NCBI GenBank assembly: GCA_016934605.1
Contig: JAFGSO010000375.1
Coordinates: 1 to 15,781, forward strand
From: Calditrichota bacterium
GTDB taxonomy: Bacteria; Calditrichota; Calditrichia; RBG-13-44-9
Reading direction: 5' to 3'
DNA: 15,781 bases
In this document: piece by piece, positions 6,763-14,617 of the stretch
Layout: each line of letters opens with the position of its first letter
Position numbering within the stretch: the stretch's first letter is position 1
Program-made: the position numbers and the translations under genes
Notes under the pieces: generated by a model
Told to the model about the DNA's origin: nothing
The model's input: only the letters and a program-made list of their open reading frames with translations
Database searches by the model: none

Positions 6763-6818
6763 AGCACCTAGAAGCCAGTAGCCAGAAACCAGTAGCCTGC
6801 AGCTAGTATCCAGTATCC
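6763..6818. repeat. Degenerate heptanucleotide array 4
   Basis: Eight contiguous 7-bp units: AGCACCT, AGAAGCC, AGTAGCC, AGAAACC, AGTAGCC, TGCAGCT, AGTATCC, AGTATCC. The consensus AGNANCC matches array 2. An isolated AGCACCT copy lies at 6741-6747. The stop codon of the minus-strand gene at 6803-6805 lies within this array. Confidence 0.8.
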
Positions 6819-7024
6819 ATTGACTTTTTCAGATTTTCGGTTTGTTTGTTCAGGTCGGGCGAGGTATTCTCCAGGTTGTTCATCAGGGATTCAGCCTCTG
6901 CTCCGGTACCGACTATCTGTTTATTCTGTTTATCTGTTTTCACATCCCGGGTCCGGGGCTCTTCCTGCCTGCAGACAGTCAGAAATATCATTACACATGT
7001 CAAAAAAATGAACAATGATTTCAT
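6803..7024 (-). CDS. Small putative lipoprotein, 73 aa
   Basis: The product begins MKSLFIFLTCVMIFLTVC, a basic start and hydrophobic stretch ending at Cys18. LTVC is an imperfect lipobox, since Val at -1 is unusual. After it comes a charged, Gln/Asn/Lys-rich tail with no recognisable domain. I chose the ATG at 7024, which has GGAAGGAAAG directly upstream (AGGA 4 nt before the ATG), over an upstream TTG at 7039 that would put five residues before the signal sequence. The last codons lie inside a heptad repeat array, so the C-terminus may be repeat-derived. It is likely an envelope-anchored small protein of unknown function. A chance ORF cannot be excluded. Confidence 0.5.
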   Translation of the reverse strand: MKSLFIFLTCVMIFLTVCRQEEPRTRDVKTDKQNKQIVGTGAEAESLMNNLENTSPDLNKQTENLKKSMDTGY

Positions 7025-7222
7025 TCTTTCCTTCCACAAGAGTATTGAATCTTTACTTTATTATCAGGTAATCGGCCTATAAATTATTTTATTGAGCAGA
7101 ATCTGGCAGGATAAATATCTTCAGGGGACTGTAAAAGTAAAATAGAGTCACCTTGACAGTTCCGTTTCATTTGAAAAGACATTATATTTAACTGGAAGAA
7201 AACCAAAAAACACAAAAAACCC

Positions 7223-8209
7223 ATGCCAACAAATCTGCCACCGGAATACTTTGAAGCAGAGCGACGTTATAAAGAAGCTTCAACCACCCGTGAAAAAATT
7301 GATCGTCTGGAAGAGCTGATGGGAACCATCCCCAAGCATAAAGGAACAGATAAACTGCGGGCAGATCTTCGCCGCCGGCTTTCCAAACTGAAGGATTCCG
7401 TTGAGAAAAAGAAGAAAACAGGAATCCATGAATCTCCTTTCCATATCGAAAAAGAGGGGGCTGCCCGGGGAGTTCTGGTGGGTCCGCCCAACACCGGAAA
7501 ATCATCAATCCTGAAAGTTCTGACCAATGCTCATCCCTCTGTATCCGCGGCTCCGTTCACTACCTGGACGCCTGCACCTGGTATGTTGAACTGGGAAGAG
7601 GTGCCCATTCAACTGATTGATACTCCTCCTCTGAACAGGGAACACATGGAATCCGAACTTTTTGATCTGGTCAGGAGTTCCGATATTTTACTTCTTGTTA
7701 TTAACATTCAGGCAGATGCTCTGCAACAGTTAGAAGACAGTCTTGAAATATTAAAAGAACATCGGATTGCCCTGCGTGGATTTGGCCCGGAAAAAGATAC
7801 TCAGTCAGATGAAAGAGGATTACCTTTTCTGGTCATTATTAATAAAAATGATTCACCCGAATTTGATGAGGATTTTCAGTTGTTTAAGGCACTATTAGAA
7901 GAAGATTACCCTCTGGTAACTGTTTCAGCTGAAACAGGACGAAACCTGGATGAGCTCAAGAAGGGAATATTTACACATCTGAATATGATTCGCGTTTTCT
8001 CAAAACCGCCAGGCAAAGAACCGGATATGACTGCTCCTTTCGCCCTGAAAAAAGGAACTACAGTTGAAGAATTCGCCGGGAAGGTTCATAAGGATTTCCT
8101 GAAAAATCTTAAATCAGCCCGAGTCTGGGGAAAAGGCGTTTACGACGGCCAGCTGGTTGGCAGGGATCATGTGCTGCAGGACGGAGATATTGTTGAGCTT
8201 CATCTCTAA
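7223..8209 (+). CDS. Obg/DRG-like GTPase with C-terminal TGS domain
   Basis: This 328-residue protein has an N-terminal basic coiled region (about 8-66), a GTPase domain and a TGS domain (about 265-328). Motifs are GPPNTGKS (87-94, P-loop), PFTTWTPAPG (111-120, switch I region), DTPP (133-136, the G3 site, without the usual glycine of DxxG), NKND (207-210) and SAE (235-237). The arrangement follows the archaeal/eukaryotic DRG type, not classical bacterial Obg, which carries an N-terminal glycine-rich Obg fold absent here. Family knowledge points to ribosome-associated GTPases of translation or stress. The exact role of this bacterial subgroup is unknown. The ATG at 7223 has no close SD; it is preceded by an A-rich stretch. 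The gene stands alone. Confidence 0.85.
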   Translation: MPTNLPPEYFEAERRYKEASTTREKIDRLEELMGTIPKHKGTDKLRADLRRRLSKLKDSVEKKKKTGIHESPFHIEKEGAARGVLVGPPNTGKSSILKVLTNAHPSVSAAPFTTWTPAPGMLNWEEVPIQLIDTPPLNREHMESELFDLVRSSDILLLVINIQADALQQLEDSLEILKEHRIALRGFGPEKDTQSDERGLPFLVIINKNDSPEFDEDFQLFKALLEEDYPLVTVSAETGRNLDELKKGIFTHLNMIRVFSKPPGKEPDMTAPFALKKGTTVEEFAGKVHKDFLKNLKSARVWGKGVYDGQLVGRDHVLQDGDIVELHL

Positions 8210-8359
8210 ACAGGACTTAATATTAACCGGGATCAGGGCGAAAATATCTTTCTTCTCCATGAAAAAAATGAATCACCAATGTGATCTATATCCTGTTCAA
8301 AATCAGAAATTATTTCTAAATTATTAAAGATAGCAAATATTAAAAAACAGGAGATAGAT
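8210..8359. other. Spacer after the GTPase gene
   Basis: The spacer is AT-rich and has no gene. AGAAAT-T-ATTTCT (8305-8317) is a small palindrome without a T-run. AACAGGA near 8209-8216 and TCCTGTT near 8292-8298 are complementary but far apart. No convincing terminator for the GTPase gene was found. Confidence 0.35.
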
Positions 8360-8737
8360 ATGATGGAAATTTTATAGCAGTTTATCGGAAAACCATGCAG
8401 GTTAGTCATATTATTTTATTCGGTATTTCTTTTTCCTTTTCTTTTATCTGCTCAGGTAACTACCTCATTCGACACACCGGATTCGCTGGAAGGATAGAGG
8501 GCGGTGGGGGATGGGACTTTCTATTTCGAAGCAGGCACGGAAAATCCCATAAACTGCATGAGGGTAGAGAATGATGCCACCGGCAATCTGTTTATCGCAC
8601 TGGCACCTGCCAAATTTCTGGGTGACTGAAGTGTAGCTGCTATCTCGGATTCTCTATCAGCATATATTTTTCTCCACAATATAATAAGGAAATTTTTCCG
8701 GCAAGGCAATTTAACCATTCACAGGAGATAAAGCTGG
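8360..8737 (+). pseudogene. Broken gene for a secreted protein (5' remnant)
   Basis: An ATG at 8360, with AGGAG 7 nt upstream (8349-8353), opens a frame that is coherent across three in-frame stops: TAG at 8375, TAG at 8495 and TGA at 8627. After the first stop comes a signal-peptide-like run, RLVILFYSVFLFPFLLSAQ, with a typical A-Q cleavage end. Then follow VTTSFDTPDSLEG, the second stop, and GDGTFYFEAGTENPINC with MRVENDATGNLFIALAPAKF before the TGA. A short open stretch continues to a TAA at 8735. The segments share one frame and look protein-like, so this is probably a decayed secreted-protein gene that has lost its 3' part. The family is not recognisable. Sequencing error cannot explain three substitution-type stops easily. 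Confidence 0.55.
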
Positions 8738-8739
8738 TT

Positions 8740-9081
8740 ATTTATTGTAGATAAATTTTGCTTTTATTTTCATGAATTTTTAACTATTGCTTTAATGCAA
8801 GAGCAAAAGCCTTGGTCCATCACCGTCTTGGTGAAACTCTAAAACCGGTTTTCGAAATTAACAGAAGATTTTTCTTTAAAACAGGTAAATTTTTTTATAG
8901 ATTACCTATCTAACTTTTGTAGACATGCTAAATCCGAATCGGGTCCATGTCTTATTTTGATTGTGTTGTCTGGTCAGGACAATTAGCTAGAGAAATTAAG
9001 TAATCCTGTTTGACCGGAGGTGATTTCTCCAGCCCTTTTCACCACTCATCACAATTCATATCTACTCATAAGGAGTGAGCA
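8740..9081 (+). promoter_or_regulatory. Structured leader region of the RRM gene
   Basis: About 340 gene-free bases precede the RNA-binding protein gene. They contain several inverted repeats in succession: TTTTGCT/AGCAAAA (8756-8762, 8802-8808) enclosing TTGC/GCAA, TCACC/GGTGA (8820-8824, 8830-8834), the palindrome AAAACCGGTTTT (8841-8852), AGACATG/CATGTCT (8921-8927, 8946-8952) and GGAG/CTCC (9016-9019, 9027-9030). GGAGGTGAT (9016-9024) is an extended anti-SD match with no start codon at usable distance, and part of it is in the last hairpin. Known RRM proteins of this kind are often cold-induced; that this leader acts in such control is inference. Confidence 0.4.
9069..9078 (+). promoter_or_regulatory. 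Extended Shine-Dalgarno of the RRM gene
   Basis: TAAGGAGTGA matches the consensus TAAGGAGGTGA closely. The AAGGAG core ends 6 nt before the ATG at 9082, which suggests strong translation. Confidence 0.75.
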
Positions 9082-9393
9082 ATGAATATTTATGTAGGAA
9101 ATCTTGCAAAGGATGTTACTGATGAAGAATTAAAGGAAGCCTTTGCCGAATACGGAGAAGTGACATCCAGCACCGTTTTGAAGGATAAATATACCGGTGA
9201 ATCGCGTGGATTTGGATTTGTGGAAATGCCGTCAAAAGCAGAAGCAATCGAAGCTATGCAAAAAATGGATGCCAGGGAAATAAAAGGCAGAAAGCTGATT
9301 GTAAATGAAGCCCGTCCCCGGGAAGACAAGAGGGGCGGAAAGAAACGCGGTAGTGGTGGCGGTTCCAGGGGAAGAGGTCATGGAAGATGGTAA
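9082..9393 (+). CDS. RRM-domain RNA-binding protein
   Basis: This 103-residue protein consists of one RNA recognition motif and a basic tail. RNP2 is IYVGNL (3-8) and RNP1 is RGFGFVEM (42-49); the aromatic residues that stack on RNA (Tyr4, Phe44, Phe46) are present. Residues 80-103 are rich in Gly, Arg and Lys (GGKKRGSGGGSRGRGHGRW), like the tails of cyanobacterial and other bacterial Rbp proteins. It probably binds single-stranded RNA as a chaperone or stability factor, perhaps under cold or other stress. Length and architecture are normal for the family. It is monocistronic: a long leader stands before it and an intrinsic terminator follows 72 bp after its stop. Confidence 0.93.
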   Translation: MNIYVGNLAKDVTDEELKEAFAEYGEVTSSTVLKDKYTGESRGFGFVEMPSKAEAIEAMQKMDAREIKGRKLIVNEARPREDKRGGKKRGSGGGSRGRGHGRW

Positions 9394-9465
9394 ATGAGGT
9401 GGTGAAAAGCTTTCTGTATTTGTAAACCGAAAAATTAGAGTAAAGTTTGTATTGTTAACCTCAGC

Positions 9466-9505
9466 AGGGGAATTTTCCAGGAAAGGGAAATTCCCCTTCA
9501 TTTTT
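9466..9505 (+). terminator. Intrinsic terminator of the RRM gene
   Basis: AGGGGAATTT (9466-9475) pairs perfectly with AAATTCCCCT (9488-9497) around a 12-nt loop. TCATTTTTG follows, giving a T-run on the plus strand. It isolates the RRM gene from gcvP. Confidence 0.8.
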
Positions 9506-9546
9506 GTGTTAAAAATGTTTTATATCGGTTGAATTTCTATGTGTGA

Positions 9547-9566
9547 ATCATCTAATTTAGGATGAT
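9547..9566. promoter_or_regulatory. Inverted repeat in the gcvP leader
   Basis: ATCATC (9547-9552) and GATGAT (9561-9566) form a perfect 6-bp inverted repeat with an 8-nt AT-rich loop. It ends 18 nt before the GAGGT Shine-Dalgarno (9585-9589) of gcvP. It could be an operator or small hairpin. No glycine riboswitch is visible; the spacer is too short for one. Confidence 0.35.
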
Positions 9567-9598
9567 GAACGGGAACGAAACTGTGAGGTAATCTTTTC

Positions 9599-12493
9599 AT
9601 GCAAGTTAATTATCAGAATCATGAGCAGTTTAAAAAACGCCAGATTGGACCGGATGAATCCGACCTTGAAAAAATGTTGAAAGTGGTTGGAGTAAAATCG
9701 CTGAATGACTTAATCGACCAGACCATTCCAGGGCAGATTCGTCTGGAAAAACCGCTTAATTTACCTGAAGGAATGACGGAATATCAGTATTTGAGAATGC
9801 TCTCCGGGCTTGCAAAAAAAAACAAAGTATTCAAATCATATATCGGCCTCGGTTTTTATGACACGGTGACACCGGGTGTAATCCAGAGAAATATTTTTGA
9901 AAACCCCGGATGGTATACCCAATACACACCGTATCAGGCAGAGATCGCTCAGGGTCGCCTGGAAGCACTGCTGGCCTTTCAGACAATGGTGAGTGATCTT
10001 ACCGGCATGGAAGTAGCTAACGCTTCACTGCTGGATGAAGCAACGGCTGCTGCAGAGGCCATGACCATGGTCATGCGGGTTCGGGGACGGCAGAAGTCGG
10101 GTTCGGATACAAATGTCTTTCTCGTGGCAGATAACTGCCTGCCACAGACGATTGATGTTCTGAAAAAGCGGGCAGAACCACTGGGAATTAAATTGAGAAT
10201 CGGTGATTTCAGGAAATTTGACTTTACTGAGGATGTTTTTGGTATGATCCTCCAGTATCCTGCTGAAGATGGCGCTGTATACAATTACCGGCATCTTATT
10301 GAAAATGCACATCAGAATGAGGTCCTGGTTGTGATGGCCGCAGACCTTCTAAGCCTGGCCATTCTCACTCCTCCGGGAGAACTGGGAGCTGATGTGGCGG
10401 TGGGATCTTCGCAGAGGTTTGGTGTACCTCTCGGCTTCGGTGGTCCCCATGCAGCTTATTTTGCTACAAGGGAAGCCTATCAGCGGCAAATGCCCGGCCG
10501 ACTGATTGGTGTATCTATAGACCGGCACGGAAATACCGGTTACCGGATGGCTTTGCAGACCCGGGAACAACATATACGCCGGGAAAAGGCTACTTCCAAC
10601 ATCTGTACCGCTCAGGCGCTCCTGGCCATTATGGCCGGCATGTACGCGATTTATCATGGACCGGAAGGCCTGCAAAAAATTGCCGGACGAGTTCATGCCC
10701 TTGCATGTATTCTGGAAAAAGAACTGGAAAAAATCGGATTCAACCAAACTAATGATTTCTTTTTCGATACTCTGAAGATAAAGACCGATGAAAATCAGCT
10801 GAAAAAAATTCAACAGGAAGCCTTAAAAAAAGAAATCAACTTTCGTTATATCGACGAAAAGCACATCGGTATCTCGCTGGACGAAACCACTGAACCGGAA
10901 GATTTGGATGTCATCATTGATATCTTTGCTTCAGCAGCGGATAGAAAAACCGCAATCGAATTCGATAAGTATGAGAAAGGTGTTGATATAAAGTATCCGG
11001 TAGAACTGAAGCGAACCTCTGAATTTTTAACACATCCGGTTTTTCATCATTTCCGGTCGGAAACAAAAATGATGCGGTATATCAAGTCTCTGGAGAGAAA
11101 GGATCTTTCTCTTACAACTTCCATGATTCCATTGGGGTCCTGTACGATGAAGCTCAATCCAGCCACGGCCATGTTGCCGGTGAGCTGGCCGGAATTTTCA
11201 CGAATTCACCCGTTCGTACCGGAAGATCAGGTGGAAGGCTATCTTCAAATAATCCACGATCTTGAAAAACTGTTATGCGAAATAACCGGCTTTAGTGCAG
11301 CATCGATGCAGCCAAACTCGGGTGCACAGGGTGAATACACCGGGCTATCGGTTATTCAGGCTTATCACCAGGACAGAGGTGAAAATCACCGCAATATAAC
11401 GCTCATTCCTACCTCTGCACACGGAACAAATCCGGCCAGTGCCGTTATGGCCGGTACACGAGTGGTGCTGGTTCAATGCAATGAAAACGGTGACATCGAC
11501 GTAGAAGATCTTCGGAAAAAAGCCGAAGAGCATAAGGAAAATCTTGCGGCCATTATGGTAACGTACCCGTCAACCCATGGCGTATTTGAGGAACAGATTC
11601 AGGAAGTCTGTGAGATTGTTCATCAGAACGGCGGACTGGTATATATGGATGGTGCCAATATGAATGCACAGGTGGGCTTCACAACCCCGGGCAGAATTGG
11701 CGCTGATGTCTGCCATTTGAATCTCCACAAAACATTTGGCATTCCTCATGGTGGAGGCGGTCCGGGCATGGGACCAATATGTGTGGCTCCTCATCTGGAA
11801 CCTTATCTTCCCGATCATCCGCTTGTTAAAACGGGCGGCAAAAAAGCCATACCTGCGGTGAGCGCAACTCCTTACGGCAGTTCCAGTATCCTGCTGATAT
11901 CCTATGCATATATCCGAATGCTGGGAAGAGATGGCCTGGAAGACGTTACGCGTTATGCCATCCTGAATGCTAATTATGTGAAGTCCCGTCTCGAAAATAA
12001 ATTTCCGGTGCTTTACCGTGGAAAGCAGGGGCGCGTCGGGCATGAATTGATATTTGACATGCATCCTTTCAAGAAAGATGCCGGAATTGAAGTGGAGGAT
12101 GTCTCAAAACGGCTGATGGATTATGGCTTTCATGCACCAACTACCTCTTTTCCGGTACTGGGGACATTGATGTTTGAGCCCACCGAGAGTGAATCACGTG
12201 ATGAACTCGATCGTTTCTGTGAAGCCATGTTAAAGATATACGATGAGATTCAGGAAATTGTCAAAGGGACAGCAGATGCACAGGATAATGTATTGAAAAT
12301 GGCTCCTCATACTGCTGAGGAAGTTACCTCTGAGGACTGGCAACATCTTTACTCGCGGGAAAAAGCAGCATTTCCGGCAGAATTTCTAAAGAATAATAAA
12401 TTCTGGCCGGCGGTGGCCCGGGTGGATAATACCTATGGAGACCGCAATCTGATGTGCGCCTGCCCGCCTGTTGAAGAGTATGAGGAAAAATGA
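9599..12493 (+). CDS. gcvP: Glycine dehydrogenase (decarboxylating), glycine cleavage P-protein
   Basis: This is the 964-residue full-length, single-chain P-protein (E. coli GcvP is 957 aa), not the split GcvPA/GcvPB form. It decarboxylates glycine with pyridoxal phosphate and passes the aminomethyl group to the lipoyl arm of GcvH. The N-terminal half (about 1-440) includes GLGFYDTVTPGVIQRN and NASLLDEATAAAEAM. The C-terminal half has the cofactor site, HLNLHKTFGIPHGGGGPGMG, with the PLP lysine at Lys711. It closes normally with RVDNTYGDRNLMCACPP. The ATG at 9599 has GAGGT 9 nt upstream. No gcvT, gcvH or lpd lies in the window, so the other subunits must be encoded elsewhere. Confidence 0.98.
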   Translation: MQVNYQNHEQFKKRQIGPDESDLEKMLKVVGVKSLNDLIDQTIPGQIRLEKPLNLPEGMTEYQYLRMLSGLAKKNKVFKSYIGLGFYDTVTPGVIQRNIFENPGWYTQYTPYQAEIAQGRLEALLAFQTMVSDLTGMEVANASLLDEATAAAEAMTMVMRVRGRQKSGSDTNVFLVADNCLPQTIDVLKKRAEPLGIKLRIGDFRKFDFTEDVFGMILQYPAEDGAVYNYRHLIENAHQNEVLVVMAADLLSLAILTPPGELGADVAVGSSQRFGVPLGFGGPHAAYFATREAYQRQMPGRLIGVSIDRHGNTGYRMALQTREQHIRREKATSNICTAQALLAIMAGMYAIYHGPEGLQKIAGRVHALACILEKELEKIGFNQTNDFFFDTLKIKTDENQLKKIQQEALKKEINFRYIDEKHIGISLDETTEPEDLDVIIDIFASAADRKTAIEFDKYEKGVDIKYPVELKRTSEFLTHPVFHHFRSETKMMRYIKSLERKDLSLTTSMIPLGSCTMKLNPATAMLPVSWPEFSRIHPFVPEDQVEGYLQIIHDLEKLLCEITGFSAASMQPNSGAQGEYTGLSVIQAYHQDRGENHRNITLIPTSAHGTNPASAVMAGTRVVLVQCNENGDIDVEDLRKKAEEHKENLAAIMVTYPSTHGVFEEQIQEVCEIVHQNGGLVYMDGANMNAQVGFTTPGRIGADVCHLNLHKTFGIPHGGGGPGMGPICVAPHLEPYLPDHPLVKTGGKKAIPAVSATPYGSSSILLISYAYIRMLGRDGLEDVTRYAILNANYVKSRLENKFPVLYRGKQGRVGHELIFDMHPFKKDAGIEVEDVSKRLMDYGFHAPTTSFPVLGTLMFEPTESESRDELDRFCEAMLKIYDEIQEIVKGTADAQDNVLKMAPHTAEEVTSEDWQHLYSREKAAFPAEFLKNNKFWPAVARVDNTYGDRNLMCACPPVEEYEEK

Positions 12494-12793
12494 TATTTAA
12501 GTACTGGCTTAATAATGTCCCATCGCCCCCCACCGGGGAGGTTGGTAATAATCATATTGCCGATAACATCCATTATCAGAATTGTGAGTCAGGGGGTGTA
12601 TTAAAGACCAATACATTTGTATTAATATGAATTTCATAGTCATATAAATTTATCATTTGTAATTTAAATTTAATGATTACCACTTAGCTTGATGGATAAA
12701 TATTTAGTGACACATGTGACATTATTTTTCACCTTTCCAAAAACCGGAGTAAGGTGGCTATTTCTGAAAATCATATTTTCTCGTTCCTTTTTT

Positions 12794-12888
12794 ACCCTAT
12801 CCCCTGGCCCCTTCCCCAGCCGGCAGGCCAGTCTGGCTTTAGACAGGGGAAGGCCCGTCTGCCAACGGACAGGGGTTGGGGTTAGGGT
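12794..12888. repeat. GC-rich composite palindromic element (element B)
   Basis: The left arm ACCCTATCCCCTGGCCCCT (12794-12812) is complementary to the right arm AGGGGTTGGGGTTAGGGT (12871-12888), apart from one mismatch and a small bulge. Inside lie a perfect hairpin, GCCAG-T-CTGGC (12827-12837), and GTCTGCCAACGGAC (12857-12870), whose reverse complement resembles the first hairpin of element A. TTCCCC (12812-12817) and GGGGAA (12846-12851) can pair as well. It has no coding capacity and is probably a dispersed repeat that folds into a branched structure. Confidence 0.6.
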
Positions 12889-13052
12889 GGCGTAACAATG
12901 ATCGTGCGAAAACCGACTCTATTTAAATTCTGACTGGTAAGGATGTATCTTGCAAATTTTGTTTAAAAACGGCCTCATAACGGCATAGGTATTCTGTTTT
13001 ATCTGTCTAATGCCATGTTTCGGAGCTAAGGGAATAAGCATTAAATTTATTA

Positions 13053-13102
13053 TCTCACACCTCCATCTTTTCTTTTTTTAAGAGAGGGAGCGATGGGTGA
13101 GA
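13053..13102. repeat. Imperfect inverted repeat with poly-pyrimidine core
   Basis: TCTCACACCTCCATC (13053-13067) and GATGGGTGAGA (13092-13102) are complementary except for gaps. Between them lie a T-rich run and AAGAGAGGGAG. The purine/pyrimidine asymmetry recalls element B. It may be a small palindromic repeat; it does not form an intrinsic terminator for the MFS gene, because the T-run is on the wrong strand side. Confidence 0.35.
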
Positions 13103-13233
13103 AATTCTTTGAAACTATTTTATTCAGAGAATTGTCTATAATTCTATAAAATACAACTTTAATACATCCCATAGTGCGATGCTGATTTGAGCACAAGATA
13201 GGGTTACGAGATATTAATTCTCTTAAATACAAT

Positions 13234-14487
13234 TCAGGATAATCGGGGCAATTTTGTGATATTTGATACTGAAAATGATGCTTTATACCTCTTTATCAAA
13301 ATAGTGAACACCAGGAAGGCAGCGACGGCAAAAAGGGCTCCTGCCAGGAAAGTCGCTTCAGCTCCTATCTGATCCCATAGAAATCCTGCAATAACACTGG
13401 CCAGAAGCAGTGAAATCCCGGTAATCAGATTAAAAAAACCAAAAGCTGTACCGCGCAAAGACGGAGATGCCGTATCTGCAACCAGCGCAGAAAGAAGCCC
13501 CTGAGAAAAGCCCATGTGCAGACCCCATAAAGCAGTTCCCACCGCCACAAACCACCAAGATGGAGAGATTGCCAGGACCAGGTCCGAGAAAATCAATATT
13601 ACCAAACTGATTTTCATCAATCCTGTTCTTCCCAACCGGTCAGATAAATTTCCGACCGGATAAGATGTAAAAAAATAAAACAAATTCATTATAACCATAA
13701 ATAGCGGGATATATTTTACATCAACGCCAACATTTTGAGCTCTGAGGAGCAAAAAAGCTTCGCTGAAACGGGATAATGTAAAAAGAAAACCAGCTATACA
13801 AACAACTTTGAATGGCGATGGTAATTTTCTCAGATCTCTGATTTGCGGAAGTTTGGTAAGAAAGTAAGTTTCCTTCCGTTTTTGTTCATGCACCATGGTA
13901 ATAAGAATGATAACCGCAATAATCCCTGGAATAAAGGCCGTCCAGAAAACGATCCTGAAGTTGCCGGCTGTTAATATCATTATAAACAAAGCCAGAAATG
14001 GACCGCAGAAAGCACCAAAAGTATCCAGGGACTGGCGAATACCATACGATGCTCCTCTTGTTTCAACGGGTGAAACATCGGCAATCAAAGCATCACGAGG
14101 TGCTCCACGAATTCCTTTTCCCAGGCGGTCAAAAAAACGAGCCCAGAACACCACTGCAACCGATGTGGCGATAGCAAAAAGGGGTTTCATAAGTGCTCCA
14201 ATTGAATACCCGGTGATAACCAGATATTTTCGCTTTTTTAGCCGATCACTGAGAATTCCCGAAAATAGTCTAGCCATCATGGCGATGGACTCGGCTGCAC
14301 CTTCTATTAATCCCACCTGAATAACGCTGGAACCCAGAACAGATACCAGGAACACCGGCAGCAAGCTGTGGATCATCTCGGATGAGATATCCATAAATAG
14401 ACTAACAAAGCCCAGGGCAAAGACTTGTTGTGGTATTTTCCGGAATTTATTCTTACTGGTCTTCAACGAAAATAAGGAATATGTCAA
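13234..14487 (-). CDS. MFS transporter, MJ1317-like
   Basis: This 417-residue inner-membrane protein has twelve hydrophobic segments in two halves. The start of the fold, FALGFVSLFMDISSEMIHSLLP, and DRLGKGIRGAPRDALIAD (120-137) are hallmarks of the MJ1317-like subgroup of the major facilitator superfamily. Motif A appears twice: GILSDRLKKRK (77-87) and GNLSDRLGR (279-287). Substrates of this subgroup are unknown; it is presumably an exporter. The TTG at 14487 is the first start after an in-frame TGA (14499-14497), without a visible SD. A second TTG at 14466 is possible and would drop seven residues. It lies 130 bp downstream of the cation-efflux gene on the same strand and may share its transcript. 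Confidence 0.88.
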   Translation of the reverse strand: MTYSLFSLKTSKNKFRKIPQQVFALGFVSLFMDISSEMIHSLLPVFLVSVLGSSVIQVGLIEGAAESIAMMARLFSGILSDRLKKRKYLVITGYSIGALMKPLFAIATSVAVVFWARFFDRLGKGIRGAPRDALIADVSPVETRGASYGIRQSLDTFGAFCGPFLALFIMILTAGNFRIVFWTAFIPGIIAVIILITMVHEQKRKETYFLTKLPQIRDLRKLPSPFKVVCIAGFLFTLSRFSEAFLLLRAQNVGVDVKYIPLFMVIMNLFYFFTSYPVGNLSDRLGRTGLMKISLVILIFSDLVLAISPSWWFVAVGTALWGLHMGFSQGLLSALVADTASPSLRGTAFGFFNLITGISLLLASVIAGFLWDQIGAEATFLAGALFAVAAFLVFTILIKRYKASFSVSNITKLPRLS

Positions 14488-14617
14488 TTCATTGATTCAA
14501 TTTTTGCTGAAAGCGATTTTTATGATACATCAATTTAATATTTCGTAATGGAAAAACAATAGGACAGGTAAAAATTTTCTGTTGAGTATATTTATTGTAG
14601 TTACTCAGTTATGTTTT
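14488..14617. other. Spacer between the two minus-strand transporter genes
   Basis: The 130-bp AT-rich spacer has no hairpin followed by a T-run on the minus strand, so read-through from the cation-efflux gene into the MFS gene is possible. No riboswitch is recognised. Confidence 0.35.

Larger units (their letters stand above)
6225..6802. other. Gene-free region with repeats
   Basis: No credible gene lies in these 578 bp. They hold a heptad array (6231-6305), a MITE-like imperfect inverted repeat (6446-6574), a palindrome (6662-6676) and a second heptad array (6763-6818) that runs into the end of the minus-strand gene. Confidence 0.5.
12494..13233. other. Gene-free region between gcvP and the MFS gene
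   Basis: This 740-bp region separates the convergent gcvP and MFS genes. Apart from the palindromic element at 12794-12888 and an inverted repeat at 13053-13102, I see only AT-rich sequence. AATACA-TT-TGTATT (about 12611-12624) and AGAATT/AATTCT (about 13126-13143) are small hairpins without T-runs. A 68-codon frame at 12689-12895 reads through the GC-rich repeat and is not a gene. Confidence 0.45.

Noticed and set aside
7153..7188. TTGACA (7153-7158) and TATATT (7183-7188) as a sigma-70 promoter for the GTPase gene
   Set aside because: The hexamers are 24 bp apart, too far for a normal promoter; no better pair was found.
12689..12895. 68-codon plus-strand frame
   Set aside because: It reads straight through the GC-rich palindromic element and has no SD or recognisable protein features.
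13895..14320. 141-codon plus-strand frame opposite the MFS gene
   Set aside because: It is antisense to a clear transporter gene and has no family resemblance; a shadow of codon bias.
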